From: CAYGVT01 sp964353355
Lineage (GTDB): Archaea > Thermoplasmatota > DTKX01 > GCA-020343715
Direction: 5' to 3'
Length of the DNA stretch: 61,219 bases
NCBI GenBank assembly: GCA_964353355.1
Contig: CAYGVT010000153.1
Span: forward strand, 1 to 61,219
Of this stretch, positions 16,429 to 24,799 are shown one piece after another. How positions within the stretch are numbered: position 1 is the first letter of the stretch; the number at the start of each line of letters is the position of its first letter. Under the pieces are notes generated by a model that saw only the letters and a program-made list of their open reading frames with translations, was not told where the DNA came from and did not search any database. Made by a program: the position numbers and the translations under genes.

Positions 16429-18276
16429 TCACCGGCGCCGCCCGCGGCGCGAGAGCCCTGCGGCCACGGACGCGGCGCCCACCGCCGCCAGCGCGGCCAT
16501 CGCGCCGGGGCCCGGGGAGGGCTCCTCGACTCTGACCTTGCCCTCGCCCGGCGAGAGCCAGTCCTCGCCGTATGCCACCGCGTGAACGACGTAGTAGACG
16601 TCCTCCTTCTTCTTGGGCGCCTTGATGACGACCTCGTAACTGCCGTCGGCCTCTGGCGCGACCGTGACGGTGTTGGGATAGAGCGACACGTTCGTGGAGC
16701 CCGAGTGGCTCACCGTGTCCCAGTGGACCGCCACGAGGGTGAGATTCGTCGATGACACGTTGGCGATGGTGAACCGGACCGTGATGTCCTTTCCCGTCTC
16801 GATGCTCGATTTGGTGCTGACCTCGCCGATCGCGGGGGCGGCCAGGACGTCGACCTTCCTCTCCTCATCGCACCAGAACCACTCGCCCAGGACCTGGCAG
16901 CGGAGCACGAAGTACTGGTCCTCGGTCGTGAACGTGAGGTTGCCGGTGAAGTTGCCGGGGGACCCCTGGTAGATGACGACCACCGGCGCGAGGGCGAGGT
17001 ACTCGGAGAGGTCGGCGTGGCTCCTGCTGTCCGCATAGAGCTCCACGCTGGTGGGGAAGAGCGCGTCGCCGGGCATGGGGGAATCGGTCCCTGTGGCGGT
17101 CTCGAGCGCGAGCTGCGCAACCACCGCGGCCCTCCCTCCCGGCATGGCGTAGGTGGGGCTCTCGCGGATCTGGAAGGACTGCACGTCCACGACCGTAATG
17201 TTCTGCTCCTCCGTCATGAAGGGTAGCCCCAGCACGATGGCGTACACGATGTAGTAGACCGTGCAGGGCTCCGCGGGCATCGTGAGGTCGATGCCGTAGT
17301 GGCCGCCGACCACGCCTTGGAGCTTGGGGGACGACGTGTCGTACTCCTTGAGGGCCTTGAAGAGCTGAGGCGAGGACTTGCGCGAGGCGTGGCTCTGCAG
17401 CGACCAGCCTATCGTCGTCTCCGTGATGTCATCGCAGTCGTCGTCATGATAGTCGATGGCCCAGGACACGTTGACGACGCTTCCCACGATGGCGTGGGAG
17501 GGCACGGAGGCGGGCTGCAGCTTCGGTGAGGACTTGCAGATGATGGAGCCCTCGCCCTCGCTAAGGATCTCGATCTCCCTCCCATGCGCCTTCAGGAATA
17601 TCACGTAGTAGATGGTCCCCGCCGTGTCCGGCAGCGTGATGGTCGCCTCGTACCTGCCGGCCTCCACCGAGTTGAAGGCTATCGACTCCGACGGGTAGTC
17701 GGCCAGGACGGCGCCCGTGTGGCTCTGTGTGTCCCATCGCACGCCCGTCTGCTCGAGCGTGTCAGTCATGAGGCCCTCGAACCCCCACCTCAGGGTCACA
17801 TCCCAGCCCGCGATGCTGGCGAGCGGCGACTCGAGCTCGACCAGCCAGGGCTCCGGCAGGATGTCGATGCGGTAGTCCATGGTGGAGAAGTGGTCCACGC
17901 CGTCCACGACGGCGTGCAGTATGAGGAAGACCGGTCCGACGCTCGTCGGCGCGACGAACGAGACCGAGTAGACGCCGTCCGCCTCGCCGGTGAGCGGGAC
18001 GGTCGCGTTCGGATAGTCCGCGACGGAGATGGCGCGCGCACGCTCCCCCTGGTCCCACCGCACCCGCGTCTCGGTGACGTTCAGGTGCGTGTACACGGTC
18101 AGGTTGATGTGGTAGCTGATGTCGACGGTCTCGCCCACGTACGCCCTTGTCGGCGATTCCCTGATGCCCATCTCGACGGCCGGGTTCGGGGGAATGACGG
18201 CCCCCGATGCCAAAATGACGGCCGAGCAGACGAGCAGTCCCAGCGCAAGAAGCACGATGTGGCTTGAACCCCTCAT
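16429..18276 (-). CDS. Exported protein with about five degenerate Ig-like (HWDTxSH family) repeats
   Basis: About 615 residues. It has a signal peptide (MRGSSHIVLLALGLLVCSAV) and a C-terminal anchor (GAMAALAAVGAASVAAGL) ending in SRRGRRR, so it is probably held on the outer face of the membrane. The body holds about five copies of the roughly 105-residue beta-rich repeat that is better preserved in the neighbouring 966-residue protein. The last copy is closest to consensus (VAVHWDTVSHSG, then YYVVHAVAYGEDW). Earlier copies have lost some histidines, for example VRWDTQSHTG and IGWSLQSHAS. The ATG at 18276 follows GGGAGGGAGCC; a TTG five codons upstream is less likely. Function unknown. Confidence 0.8.
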   Translation of the reverse strand: MRGSSHIVLLALGLLVCSAVILASGAVIPPNPAVEMGIRESPTRAYVGETVDISYHINLTVYTHLNVTETRVRWDQGERARAISVADYPNATVPLTGEADGVYSVSFVAPTSVGPVFLILHAVVDGVDHFSTMDYRIDILPEPWLVELESPLASIAGWDVTLRWGFEGLMTDTLEQTGVRWDTQSHTGAVLADYPSESIAFNSVEAGRYEATITLPDTAGTIYYVIFLKAHGREIEILSEGEGSIICKSSPKLQPASVPSHAIVGSVVNVSWAIDYHDDDCDDITETTIGWSLQSHASRKSSPQLFKALKEYDTSSPKLQGVVGGHYGIDLTMPAEPCTVYYIVYAIVLGLPFMTEEQNITVVDVQSFQIRESPTYAMPGGRAAVVAQLALETATGTDSPMPGDALFPTSVELYADSRSHADLSEYLALAPVVVIYQGSPGNFTGNLTFTTEDQYFVLRCQVLGEWFWCDEERKVDVLAAPAIGEVSTKSSIETGKDITVRFTIANVSSTNLTLVAVHWDTVSHSGSTNVSLYPNTVTVAPEADGSYEVVIKAPKKKEDVYYVVHAVAYGEDWLSPGEGKVRVEEPSPGPGAMAALAAVGAASVAAGLSRRGRRR

Positions 18277-18316
18277 ATGGCTCCCTCCCAACGCCCTACA
18301 GCATTGGGAGGGTCAC

Positions 18317-18325
18317 CTATTTAAG
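18317..18325 (-). promoter_or_regulatory. TATA-like element for the five-repeat surface protein gene
   Basis: On the minus strand this reads CTTAAATAG, about 45 bases before the ATG at 18276. It places the transcript start near 18295, so the gene has its own promoter despite the upstream paralogue being in the same direction. Confidence 0.5.
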
Positions 18326-18396
18326 GTACACCGTGCGGCATGCCCCGGAGCCATCGCGCCCGCTGGCCATTCCCATGACGGGGCCGGGCGCAGGTC

Positions 18397-18426
18397 GGGC
18401 CAGGGGGGGAGGTCCCCCCCGGGCCC
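18397..18426 (-). terminator. Strong GC stem-loop after the seven-repeat protein gene
   Basis: Seven G-C pairs (18403-18409 with 18414-18420) around a 4-base loop are extended by GGGCC/GGCCC, with a one-base bulge on each side. It begins 11 bases after the minus-strand stop codon at 18438, and a new promoter follows. This supports two separate transcripts for the two repeat proteins. No U-tract is present. Confidence 0.45.
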
Positions 18427-18437
18427 TGCCCTCCTGC

Positions 18438-21338
18438 TCACTGCCGGCGCGAGGCGTAGTAGCCCACCGAGAGCGCTGCCACGGCCGCCAGCGCGGCCAC
18501 GAGCAGCACGGCACCGAAGCCGGGCGTCTCGGCCTCCTCGACCTTCACGGTCCGCTCGCCGGTCGCGTAGTAGTTCTGGCCATCGACCATCGCGTGCACG
18601 ACGAAGTACACCGTGCCCTTGTCCTTCGGGACCTTGAAGGCGACCTCGTACGTCCCGTCGGCGGTCGGGGTCACGCTCACGGCGTTCGGGTACGCGGTGT
18701 AGTCCATCGAGCCCGCGTGGCTCTGGGTGTCCCAGTGGACCGCCACGTGCGTCACGTCCGCGACCGAGGCGTTCTCGAGCTTGAAGGTGACCATGAGCTC
18801 CTTGCCCGAGTCGACCTTGGACTTGAAGACCACGTCCTTCAGGACGGGCACCAGGCGCACGTCGACCATGCGCTCGCCCGAGGAGTAGACGTCCTCCCCG
18901 AGGACGATGGCGTGGAAGATGTAGTGCACCCTCGTGGCCGCAGTGGGCGCGGACATGGTCGCCATGTAGTCGCTCGCGGCCCCGCCAGGCTGGCCCGGCA
19001 GCGCGTTGGGGTAGAGGTCCACGGACACGTTGCCAGCGTGGCTCACGGTGTCCCAGTGTACGGCCGTGTGGGTCACAGCGGCCGCGTCGGCCCCGGTCAG
19101 GTTCCACCTGAAGGTGACCGTCGCGCCCACGAAGGCCTTGCTCGGCCCGAGCACGACGTCCAGCGTCGGGAGGGCGACGACCCGCACGATGCCCTCGTCG
19201 TCGAGGTAGAAGTGCTCGCTGAGCACGATGGCGTGGATGACGTAGTAGATCGTGGCCGGCGAAGCCGGGGCGGTCATGGTGGCCATGTACTCGCCCGCGG
19301 TCGTGCCCGCGGTGCCCAGCAGCGCGTTCGGGTAGGCCGAGAAGGGCCCGTCCGGGTGGCTCACTGTGTCCCAGTGGACGGCCGTGTGGGTTATGTCAGC
19401 GGCATCGACGCCGCCGAGCGTCCACTTGAACATGCCGTCGCGGCCAACGAGGACCTTGGTCGGGACCACGTCGATGGACAGCGCGGGCTCGCCCACGACG
19501 ACCAGCATCATCTCCTCGGTCCAGAAGTCATCGCCGAGCACCATGGCGTGGGCGATGAAGTAGACAGTGACGGGTGCGGATGGAAGCTCGATGGTGACCT
19601 CGTAGGTCCCGTCCTCCTCGCCGGTCAGCACCTGCGATGCGTTCAGGTAGGCCGACGGCCCGGCCCCGCCGCGCGTCTCCACGTCCCAGTGGATGGCCGT
19701 GTGCGGGATGTCGGCCGCGTCGGCGCCCGTGACCGTCCAGCCGATGATGGCGTCGCGTCCCGCGAGCGCCCTCACCGGGTAGGAGGTGACGGCGATGGTC
19801 GGCATGCCCTTCACGGCGACCATTCGCTCGCCGGGGGCATAGAAGTGCTCGCCCAGCACGATTGCGTGCATCACGTGGTAGACCGTCGCCGGTGACGATG
19901 GCGCGGTCATCTCGGCCATGTACTCGCCCGCGTTGCCGGTCGGGGTGCCCATGATGGCGTTGGCGTAGGTGTCGAACGGCATGCCCGAATGGCTCACGGT
20001 GTCCCAGTGGACGGCCGTGTGGGTGATGTGCGCGGCCTCCGCGTCGGCTACCGTCCACTTGAACGTGACCGTCTTGTCGACGAGCACGGCAGTTGGCGCC
20101 GATACGGGCACGACGCTCGGGACCGCGACGACGACGATCAAGCGCTCGGTCTCGTTGTAGACGTGCCTGCCGTTGACGATGGCGTGCACGATGAAGTAGA
20201 CGGACCCCGGGGTGGACGGCATTGCGAAATCGGCCATGTACTCGCCCTCGGTCGTGCCCATCATGCCCATGGCCGCGTTGGCGTAGGCGTTGAAGTCCAG
20301 GTCGGGCGCGTGGCTCACGGTGTCCCAGTGGACGGCCGTGTGCGTGACCTCGGTGGCGGTGGCGTGGTGCACCATCCAGCCGACCGTGGCGTTGCGGCCG
20401 GCGATGACGACGCCAGTCGCCGTGTCGAAGGCGAGGTGCGGCACCTCGCGGACCTCGAGGGTGTGCTCGTAGGTGCTGTAGACGTGGCCGCCGCCTATGA
20501 TGGCGTGGAGCACCATGTAGACCATGCCCGGCCCTGCCGGGGCCACGAACTGGACCGTGTAGTCGCCCATCGGGTCGCCCATCAGGATGTTGGAGGCGAA
20601 GGGGTAGTTGCCCGTCGTGCGCGGCACGGCATGGGACACGACGTCCCAGTGCACCGCCGTGTGGGTCACCATGTCGTAGGTGTAGGCGCCCCAGAGCGTG
20701 AGGTTGTAGGTCACATCGACCTGCTCGCCCGCGTAGACCCATGCCGGCACAGACACGGGCTTGAGCTCGCCGATGCCGGGGAACACGCCGTGACCCATCC
20801 GGATGTGCTGCGTCACGAACGTGTCGTCCGGGCCGACGGCCCAGATGATGGGTATGTAGTAGATGAGCGGCTTGTCCTTGACATCGCCCGTGTTGATGAG
20901 GCGCTGGAGCTCGATGGTCGTCCAGCCGTCCGTCTCGGTGCCGTTGAAGACCGTGATGTCGTTGCTCCCGCCCTGGTCCGTGTCGACCGGGTGGGGGCCG
21001 TTGGGTCCGATGGCGTAGGCGTCGAAGACCTGGACCATCCCCTCGGAGGTGACCCATCCGAACAGGATGTCGGAGTTGTTCATCTGCTCCGTCGGGTTGA
21101 TGCCGAGGCCGACCCAGCCGACGGTCTGCGCCCTCATCGCCAGGTGTATGGTGGCGCCCTCAACGGTCCAGTGCAGCTCGTACCTGCCCGAATCGTAGGT
21201 GGTCGAGTGCTCGTACTCCCCCATCACCACCTGGCCGTCGAGGTCGACGGCCTGGGCGGGCGAGGCGAGAACCAGCACGATCGTCAGTCCGGCAAGAATG
21301 CCCAGCGTTGCGAGAATCGCGATCGAATAGCGCTCCAA
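18438..21338 (-). CDS. Exported DOMON-domain protein with seven His-rich Ig-like repeats
   Basis: About 966 residues. A signal peptide (IAILATLGILAGLTIVLVLA) precedes a DOMON-like domain at about residues 33-185. It includes YELHWTVEGATIHLAMRA, VGWVGLGINPTEQMNNSDIL and TQHIRMGHG, whose Met and His could ligate heme. Seven tandem repeats of about 105 residues follow, each with THTAVHWDTVSH or a close variant and a second HAIVLGEHFY-like motif. The chain ends with a membrane helix and ASRRQ. The TTG at 21338 is chosen: GGAGG lies seven bases upstream, and the ATG at 21359 is too close to the TATA box. DOMON domains usually bind heme or sugar. The regular histidines suggest metal binding, which is inference. 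Confidence 0.85.
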   Translation of the reverse strand: MERYSIAILATLGILAGLTIVLVLASPAQAVDLDGQVVMGEYEHSTTYDSGRYELHWTVEGATIHLAMRAQTVGWVGLGINPTEQMNNSDILFGWVTSEGMVQVFDAYAIGPNGPHPVDTDQGGSNDITVFNGTETDGWTTIELQRLINTGDVKDKPLIYYIPIIWAVGPDDTFVTQHIRMGHGVFPGIGELKPVSVPAWVYAGEQVDVTYNLTLWGAYTYDMVTHTAVHWDVVSHAVPRTTGNYPFASNILMGDPMGDYTVQFVAPAGPGMVYMVLHAIIGGGHVYSTYEHTLEVREVPHLAFDTATGVVIAGRNATVGWMVHHATATEVTHTAVHWDTVSHAPDLDFNAYANAAMGMMGTTEGEYMADFAMPSTPGSVYFIVHAIVNGRHVYNETERLIVVVAVPSVVPVSAPTAVLVDKTVTFKWTVADAEAAHITHTAVHWDTVSHSGMPFDTYANAIMGTPTGNAGEYMAEMTAPSSPATVYHVMHAIVLGEHFYAPGERMVAVKGMPTIAVTSYPVRALAGRDAIIGWTVTGADAADIPHTAIHWDVETRGGAGPSAYLNASQVLTGEEDGTYEVTIELPSAPVTVYFIAHAMVLGDDFWTEEMMLVVVGEPALSIDVVPTKVLVGRDGMFKWTLGGVDAADITHTAVHWDTVSHPDGPFSAYPNALLGTAGTTAGEYMATMTAPASPATIYYVIHAIVLSEHFYLDDEGIVRVVALPTLDVVLGPSKAFVGATVTFRWNLTGADAAAVTHTAVHWDTVSHAGNVSVDLYPNALPGQPGGAASDYMATMSAPTAATRVHYIFHAIVLGEDVYSSGERMVDVRLVPVLKDVVFKSKVDSGKELMVTFKLENASVADVTHVAVHWDTQSHAGSMDYTAYPNAVSVTPTADGTYEVAFKVPKDKGTVYFVVHAMVDGQNYYATGERTVKVEEAETPGFGAVLLVAALAAVAALSVGYYASRRQ
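18548..20765 (-). repeat. Seven tandem copies of a ~315-bp coding repeat
   Basis: Each unit encodes about 105 residues and is similar at the DNA level, most clearly over the segment encoding HTAVHWDTVSH (for example near 19038, 19368, 19998 and 20318). The copies are diverged but in perfect register, which indicates duplication within the gene. Borders are approximate. Confidence 0.75.
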
Positions 21339-21372
21339 AATGAATCCTCCTACCGGCATCCAGTACCTGCCC

Positions 21373-21380
21373 CTATATAA
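21373..21380 (-). promoter_or_regulatory. TATA box for the DOMON/His-repeat protein gene
   Basis: TTATATAG on the minus strand, with a T-rich stretch next to it. The expected transcript start is near 21350, a few bases before GGAGG at 21346-21350 and the TTG at 21338. This gives a very short leader and argues against the more upstream ATG as start. Confidence 0.6.
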
Positions 21381-21535
21381 TGTTTTTAACGAAATGTGGC
21401 GGGTCACCCCCCTCACGGCCCGGGCGCGACGCCATGGAGATGGGCCGTCCCCCACATCCCGATGGCCAGTGCACGGTGGGGGAGGGCGGAAAATAGAATT
21501 GCGATGCCGCGCATGGGGACCCCGGCGGGAAGGCG

Positions 21536-23179
21536 TTGACGCGCATCTGCACGGTGGTCGCGGCGCCCTCGGCGGAGGCGATGGCCTCGCGCGCGGGGGC
21601 GGCGATGTCCGCGGGCGCGGACATGGTCGAGCTCCGGCTCGACCACCTGTTGCCCCGGGGCGAGCACCTCACCTCGGCCGAGGTCGAGGCCGCGGTGGCC
21701 GTCGTGAAGGCGGCGGGGGTGGACGTGCGCGACCTCGGCGTGCTCGCGCTGCGCGCTCCCCGCGACGGGGGCGCCTTCAAGGGCGACGAGGAGCGCCGGC
21801 AGCAGCTCCTCCACGCCGTCGCGGGCGCGGGCGCCGCCTGGGTCGACCTCGAGGCGTGGCTGCCCAGGGAGCTGGTGTGGGGCCTCTCGGCCAAGGCCCG
21901 CGCCGCGGGCTCGATGGTGCTCCTGTCGAGGCACCTCGGGGAGGGCGAGGGCGCGACCGCCGCGCTCGACGCGGCGCGCGTTGGCGCGAACGATTCGCGC
22001 GCGGACGCGGTGAAGCTCGTGCTCGACGTCGACGACCGCATCGCCCTTGACGGATGGCTGGGGCTCTCGCGGTCGCTGTCCGATGAGGGCGTGCCGCACG
22101 TGCTGCTGCCCTCGGGCCGGCTGGGCCGGCTTGGGCGGCTGCTCGCCCCCCTGACCGAGACCGAGTGGGTCTACGCGGAGCCGGCCGCGGGGACGGTGGG
22201 CGGCGCCCTGGGCCCACTGGGGCTCCCCCTCGCCACCGACCTCGCGGACGCGTGGCGGCAGTCCGGCATGCGGCCGTCGCTGGACGTGGGCGTCGTGACC
22301 CCCCCGCCCATCACCCCCGCGGACCACGGCCGCGGCTGGACCCTCCTCGCCATCCTCGGCGACCCCGTCGGGCACACGATGTCCCCCACCATCCATCACG
22401 CCGCACTGGAGGCCACGCGGATGAGGGGCGTCTACGTCCCGGTGAGGACGCCCCCGGGGTCGGTCGAGCGCTCGCTCGAGGAGCTCGAGGCGGCCGGGGC
22501 CGCGGGCTGCAACGTCACGGTGCCCCTCAAGGTCGAGGCCGTGGAGGCCGTCGACGAGCTCGGCGACGCGGCCCGGCTCTCGGGCGCGGTCAACACCGTG
22601 AGGTTCGATAGCGGCGACCGCGTGGGCGAGAACACGGACGTGCACGGCGTGCGCCGCGCGGCCGAGGAGCTGATGGGCGCGCGGGGGACCGGGCGCACCG
22701 CGCTCGTCCTGGGCACGGGCGGGGCCGCCAGGGGTGCGGTGGTGGGCCTGGCCGGGTGGGGCGCGGGGGTGCTCGTGACCGGGAGGGACGCGGGGAGGCT
22801 CGCGCGCCTGGCCGGGGACGTGGGCAGCACCGTGGAGGCGGTGGCGCCCGAGGGGCTCGGGAGGCTCGCGGGCGGGGTGGACCTCCTGGTGCAGTGCACG
22901 AGCCAGGGCATGCACGGGAACCCGCCGTCGGGCACCCTCGCCCCCCTGCTCGTCATGAAGGTCGTGCGACCCGCGGCGGTGCTCGACCTGGTCTACGTCC
23001 CCGGCGGGACCGACGTTGTCAGGGTCGCGAGGGCGGCGGGGCTGCCCGCGTCGGGCGGCGAGCGCGTGCTGCTGCACCAGGCGGCGGCCGCCTTCGGGCT
23101 CTGGACGGGCCGGGAGCCACCCCTCGAGGCCATGGCCACCGCGCTCGAGGCCGCACAGGGCATCGTGCTGCCTGGCTAG
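21536..23179 (+). CDS. aroDE: Bifunctional 3-dehydroquinate dehydratase (type I)/shikimate dehydrogenase
   Basis: About 547 residues, a fusion of AroD and AroE that catalyses two consecutive shikimate-pathway steps. The AroD half (about 1-240) keeps the type I signature: MVELRLDH, the catalytic His in LLSRHLGEGEG, the Schiff-base Lys in DAVKLVLDVD, and the substrate Arg in LLPSGRLGRLG. The AroE half (about 265-547) begins LAILGDPVGHTMSPTIHHAAL. It has the catalytic Lys in NVTVPLK, the Asp in ENTDVHG, the NADP loop LGTGGAARGA, and the C-terminal GERVLLHQAAAAFGLWTG. The start is a TTG at 21536. The fusion removes the need to release 3-dehydroshikimate. The gene lies just before asd. Confidence 0.95.
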   Translation: MTRICTVVAAPSAEAMASRAGAAMSAGADMVELRLDHLLPRGEHLTSAEVEAAVAVVKAAGVDVRDLGVLALRAPRDGGAFKGDEERRQQLLHAVAGAGAAWVDLEAWLPRELVWGLSAKARAAGSMVLLSRHLGEGEGATAALDAARVGANDSRADAVKLVLDVDDRIALDGWLGLSRSLSDEGVPHVLLPSGRLGRLGRLLAPLTETEWVYAEPAAGTVGGALGPLGLPLATDLADAWRQSGMRPSLDVGVVTPPPITPADHGRGWTLLAILGDPVGHTMSPTIHHAALEATRMRGVYVPVRTPPGSVERSLEELEAAGAAGCNVTVPLKVEAVEAVDELGDAARLSGAVNTVRFDSGDRVGENTDVHGVRRAAEELMGARGTGRTALVLGTGGAARGAVVGLAGWGAGVLVTGRDAGRLARLAGDVGSTVEAVAPEGLGRLAGGVDLLVQCTSQGMHGNPPSGTLAPLLVMKVVRPAAVLDLVYVPGGTDVVRVARAAGLPASGGERVLLHQAAAAFGLWTGREPPLEAMATALEAAQGIVLPG

Positions 23180-23220
23180 GCCCCGCCTGCCTCCCTGCCA
23201 TGAGAATCTGGCCGAAGGTG

Positions 23221-23229
23221 TCTTAAATA
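23221..23229 (+). promoter_or_regulatory. TATA-like element before asd
   Basis: TCTTAAATA is about 45 bases before the ATG at 23270. The expected transcript start near 23252 would leave a short leader holding GAGGAGACC as ribosome binding site. Confidence 0.5.
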
Positions 23230-23269
23230 CCCATGCCCAAGCCATCAGGGCATTCAGAGGAGACCTTGG

Positions 23270-24331
23270 ATGGGCAGGATACCGTGCGCGGTGCTGGGCG
23301 CCAGCGGGATGGTGGGCTCGAGGTTCGTGGCAGCGCTCCACGACCACCCGTGGTTCTCGATGGACATGCTGTGCGGCTCAGAGAGGAGCGTGGGCAAGAC
23401 GCTGCGCGACGCCTCCGCGGCCGCGCGCGACATGGAGCTGCCCGGGGATGTGCTCGACATGCCGCTCTCGCCACCGGACCCGGCCGCGATGGAGCGCGCG
23501 GGCGTGCGGGCGGTCTTCTGCTCGATCCCCGCGGACAACGCGGGGCCGCTCGAGACGCGCATCGCCCAGGCGGGCATCACCGTGTTCTCCAACGCGCGCA
23601 GCCACCGAATGGACCCCAACGTGCCCATCCTCATCCCCGAGGTCAACCCCTCGCACCTGGGCGTGCTCGGCCCTGCCGACAAGGTCTCGGGCGGCGGATT
23701 CATCGTGTGCAACTCAAACTGCACCACATCAGGCCTCGTGGTGCCCCTCGCGGCCATCCAGAAGTGGGGCATCGAGGAGGTCGTGGTGTCGAGCTACCAG
23801 GCCCTCTCGGGCGCCGGCTACCCGGGCCCTGCCGCCATCTCCGTCCTCGGCAACGTGCTGCCCTTCATCAACAACGAGGAGGAGAAGCTGCGCGCCGAGA
23901 GCAAGAAGATCATGGGGCCGCTCCGCGGGCGGGAGCTCGTGGACGCGCCCTTCGACGTGTTCGCCACCTGCGTGCGGGTCAACACCGCGCACGGGCATCT
24001 GCTCGCGGCCCAGCTCAGGCTCAAGGAGGAGCCCGACGCCGAGGAGGTCGCGCGCGCGATGCGCAAGTTCACGGGCGTGCCCCAGCAGCTGGAGCTGCCC
24101 ACGGCGCCAGGATGGCCCATCGCGGTGCGCACCGAGCCCGACAGGCCGCAGCCCAAGTTCGATGTGAACGCGGGCGGGGGCCGCGCCGCGGGCATGACGG
24201 TGTCCGTGGGCCGCATCCGTGTCGAGGGCAACCACCTGAGGTTCATAGCGCTCGTGCACAACCTCGTGCGGGGCGCGGCGGGCGGCGCGGTGCTCAACGC
24301 GGAGCTCGCGCACGCGTACCACTATGTATGA
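23270..24331 (+). CDS. asd: Aspartate-semialdehyde dehydrogenase
   Basis: About 353 residues, of the archaeal/fungal type. It reduces aspartyl phosphate to aspartate semialdehyde using NADPH. The Rossmann loop is VLGASGMVGSRF, the active-site Cys is in NSNCTTSGLVVPL, and the catalytic His is in VNTAHGHL. The ATG at 23270 follows GAGGAGACC. In archaea its product feeds lysine, threonine and methionine synthesis and is also a substrate of ADH synthase at the start of the alternative shikimate route. That explains its place next to aroDE and near the aspartate kinase gene at 24800-26197. Confidence 0.95.
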   Translation: MGRIPCAVLGASGMVGSRFVAALHDHPWFSMDMLCGSERSVGKTLRDASAAARDMELPGDVLDMPLSPPDPAAMERAGVRAVFCSIPADNAGPLETRIAQAGITVFSNARSHRMDPNVPILIPEVNPSHLGVLGPADKVSGGGFIVCNSNCTTSGLVVPLAAIQKWGIEEVVVSSYQALSGAGYPGPAAISVLGNVLPFINNEEEKLRAESKKIMGPLRGRELVDAPFDVFATCVRVNTAHGHLLAAQLRLKEEPDAEEVARAMRKFTGVPQQLELPTAPGWPIAVRTEPDRPQPKFDVNAGGGRAAGMTVSVGRIRVEGNHLRFIALVHNLVRGAAGGAVLNAELAHAYHYV

Positions 24332-24377
24332 GCCCGCGTAGGATAGATTGATGCCCCTCTGGGACAATCGCTGACCC

Positions 24378-24770
24378 GTGGCCAACACCCCCCTCGTCGC
24401 TCTCATAGTGGCTGGCGCTGTCGGCCTGAACGCCTTCGCCGACCCATACCTCCTGAGGTTGATATCCGAGGAGAGGGCGAGGCGGGCCCAGGAACCGACG
24501 GACGCCCATGGCCATGGCGGCGGAGGACCGTCGCGTCGCATCAAGCCCCTCCTGGAGGTCTCCTTGGGGGCGGGGCTGGTGCTGTTCGGGCTCTATACCC
24601 TTCTCTTCCCGGAGGACGTCTTCATCGCGTCCGTCGGACGCCTTGAGGGCATTGCATTGAGCATCGCGTTGGCAGGCACGGGCCCGCCCCTCATCCTGGC
24701 GGGGTGGTGGGAGTCGTACAGGCCGGCGGGCGCATCGCAGACGGACAATGGGCAGCAGGGGCGGTTCTGA
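24378..24770 (+). CDS. Small membrane protein, hypothetical
   Basis: About 130 residues from a GTG at 24378. Three hydrophobic segments are visible (TPLVALIVAGAVGLNAFA, LEVSLGAGLVLFGLYTLLF, GIALSIALAGTGPPLILAGW), with a His/Gly-rich linker (DAHGHGGGGPSRR) after the first. An AT-richer stretch near 24340-24352 could be a promoter at the right distance for a leaderless message; no ribosome binding site is seen. It converges with the aspartate kinase gene. No family recognised, and the coding call rests on the membrane-like pattern and its fit in the gap. Confidence 0.6.
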   Translation: MANTPLVALIVAGAVGLNAFADPYLLRLISEERARRAQEPTDAHGHGGGGPSRRIKPLLEVSLGAGLVLFGLYTLLFPEDVFIASVGRLEGIALSIALAGTGPPLILAGWWESYRPAGASQTDNGQQGRF

Positions 24771-24799
24771 GGACGAGGCCACGGGCACCCTTGCGGCCC

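Noticed and set aside
18548..20765. Regular repeats considered as a CRISPR array
   Set aside because: Spacing is about 315 bases and the repeats lie in frame within one coding sequence, with protein-level conservation; this is a tandem protein repeat.
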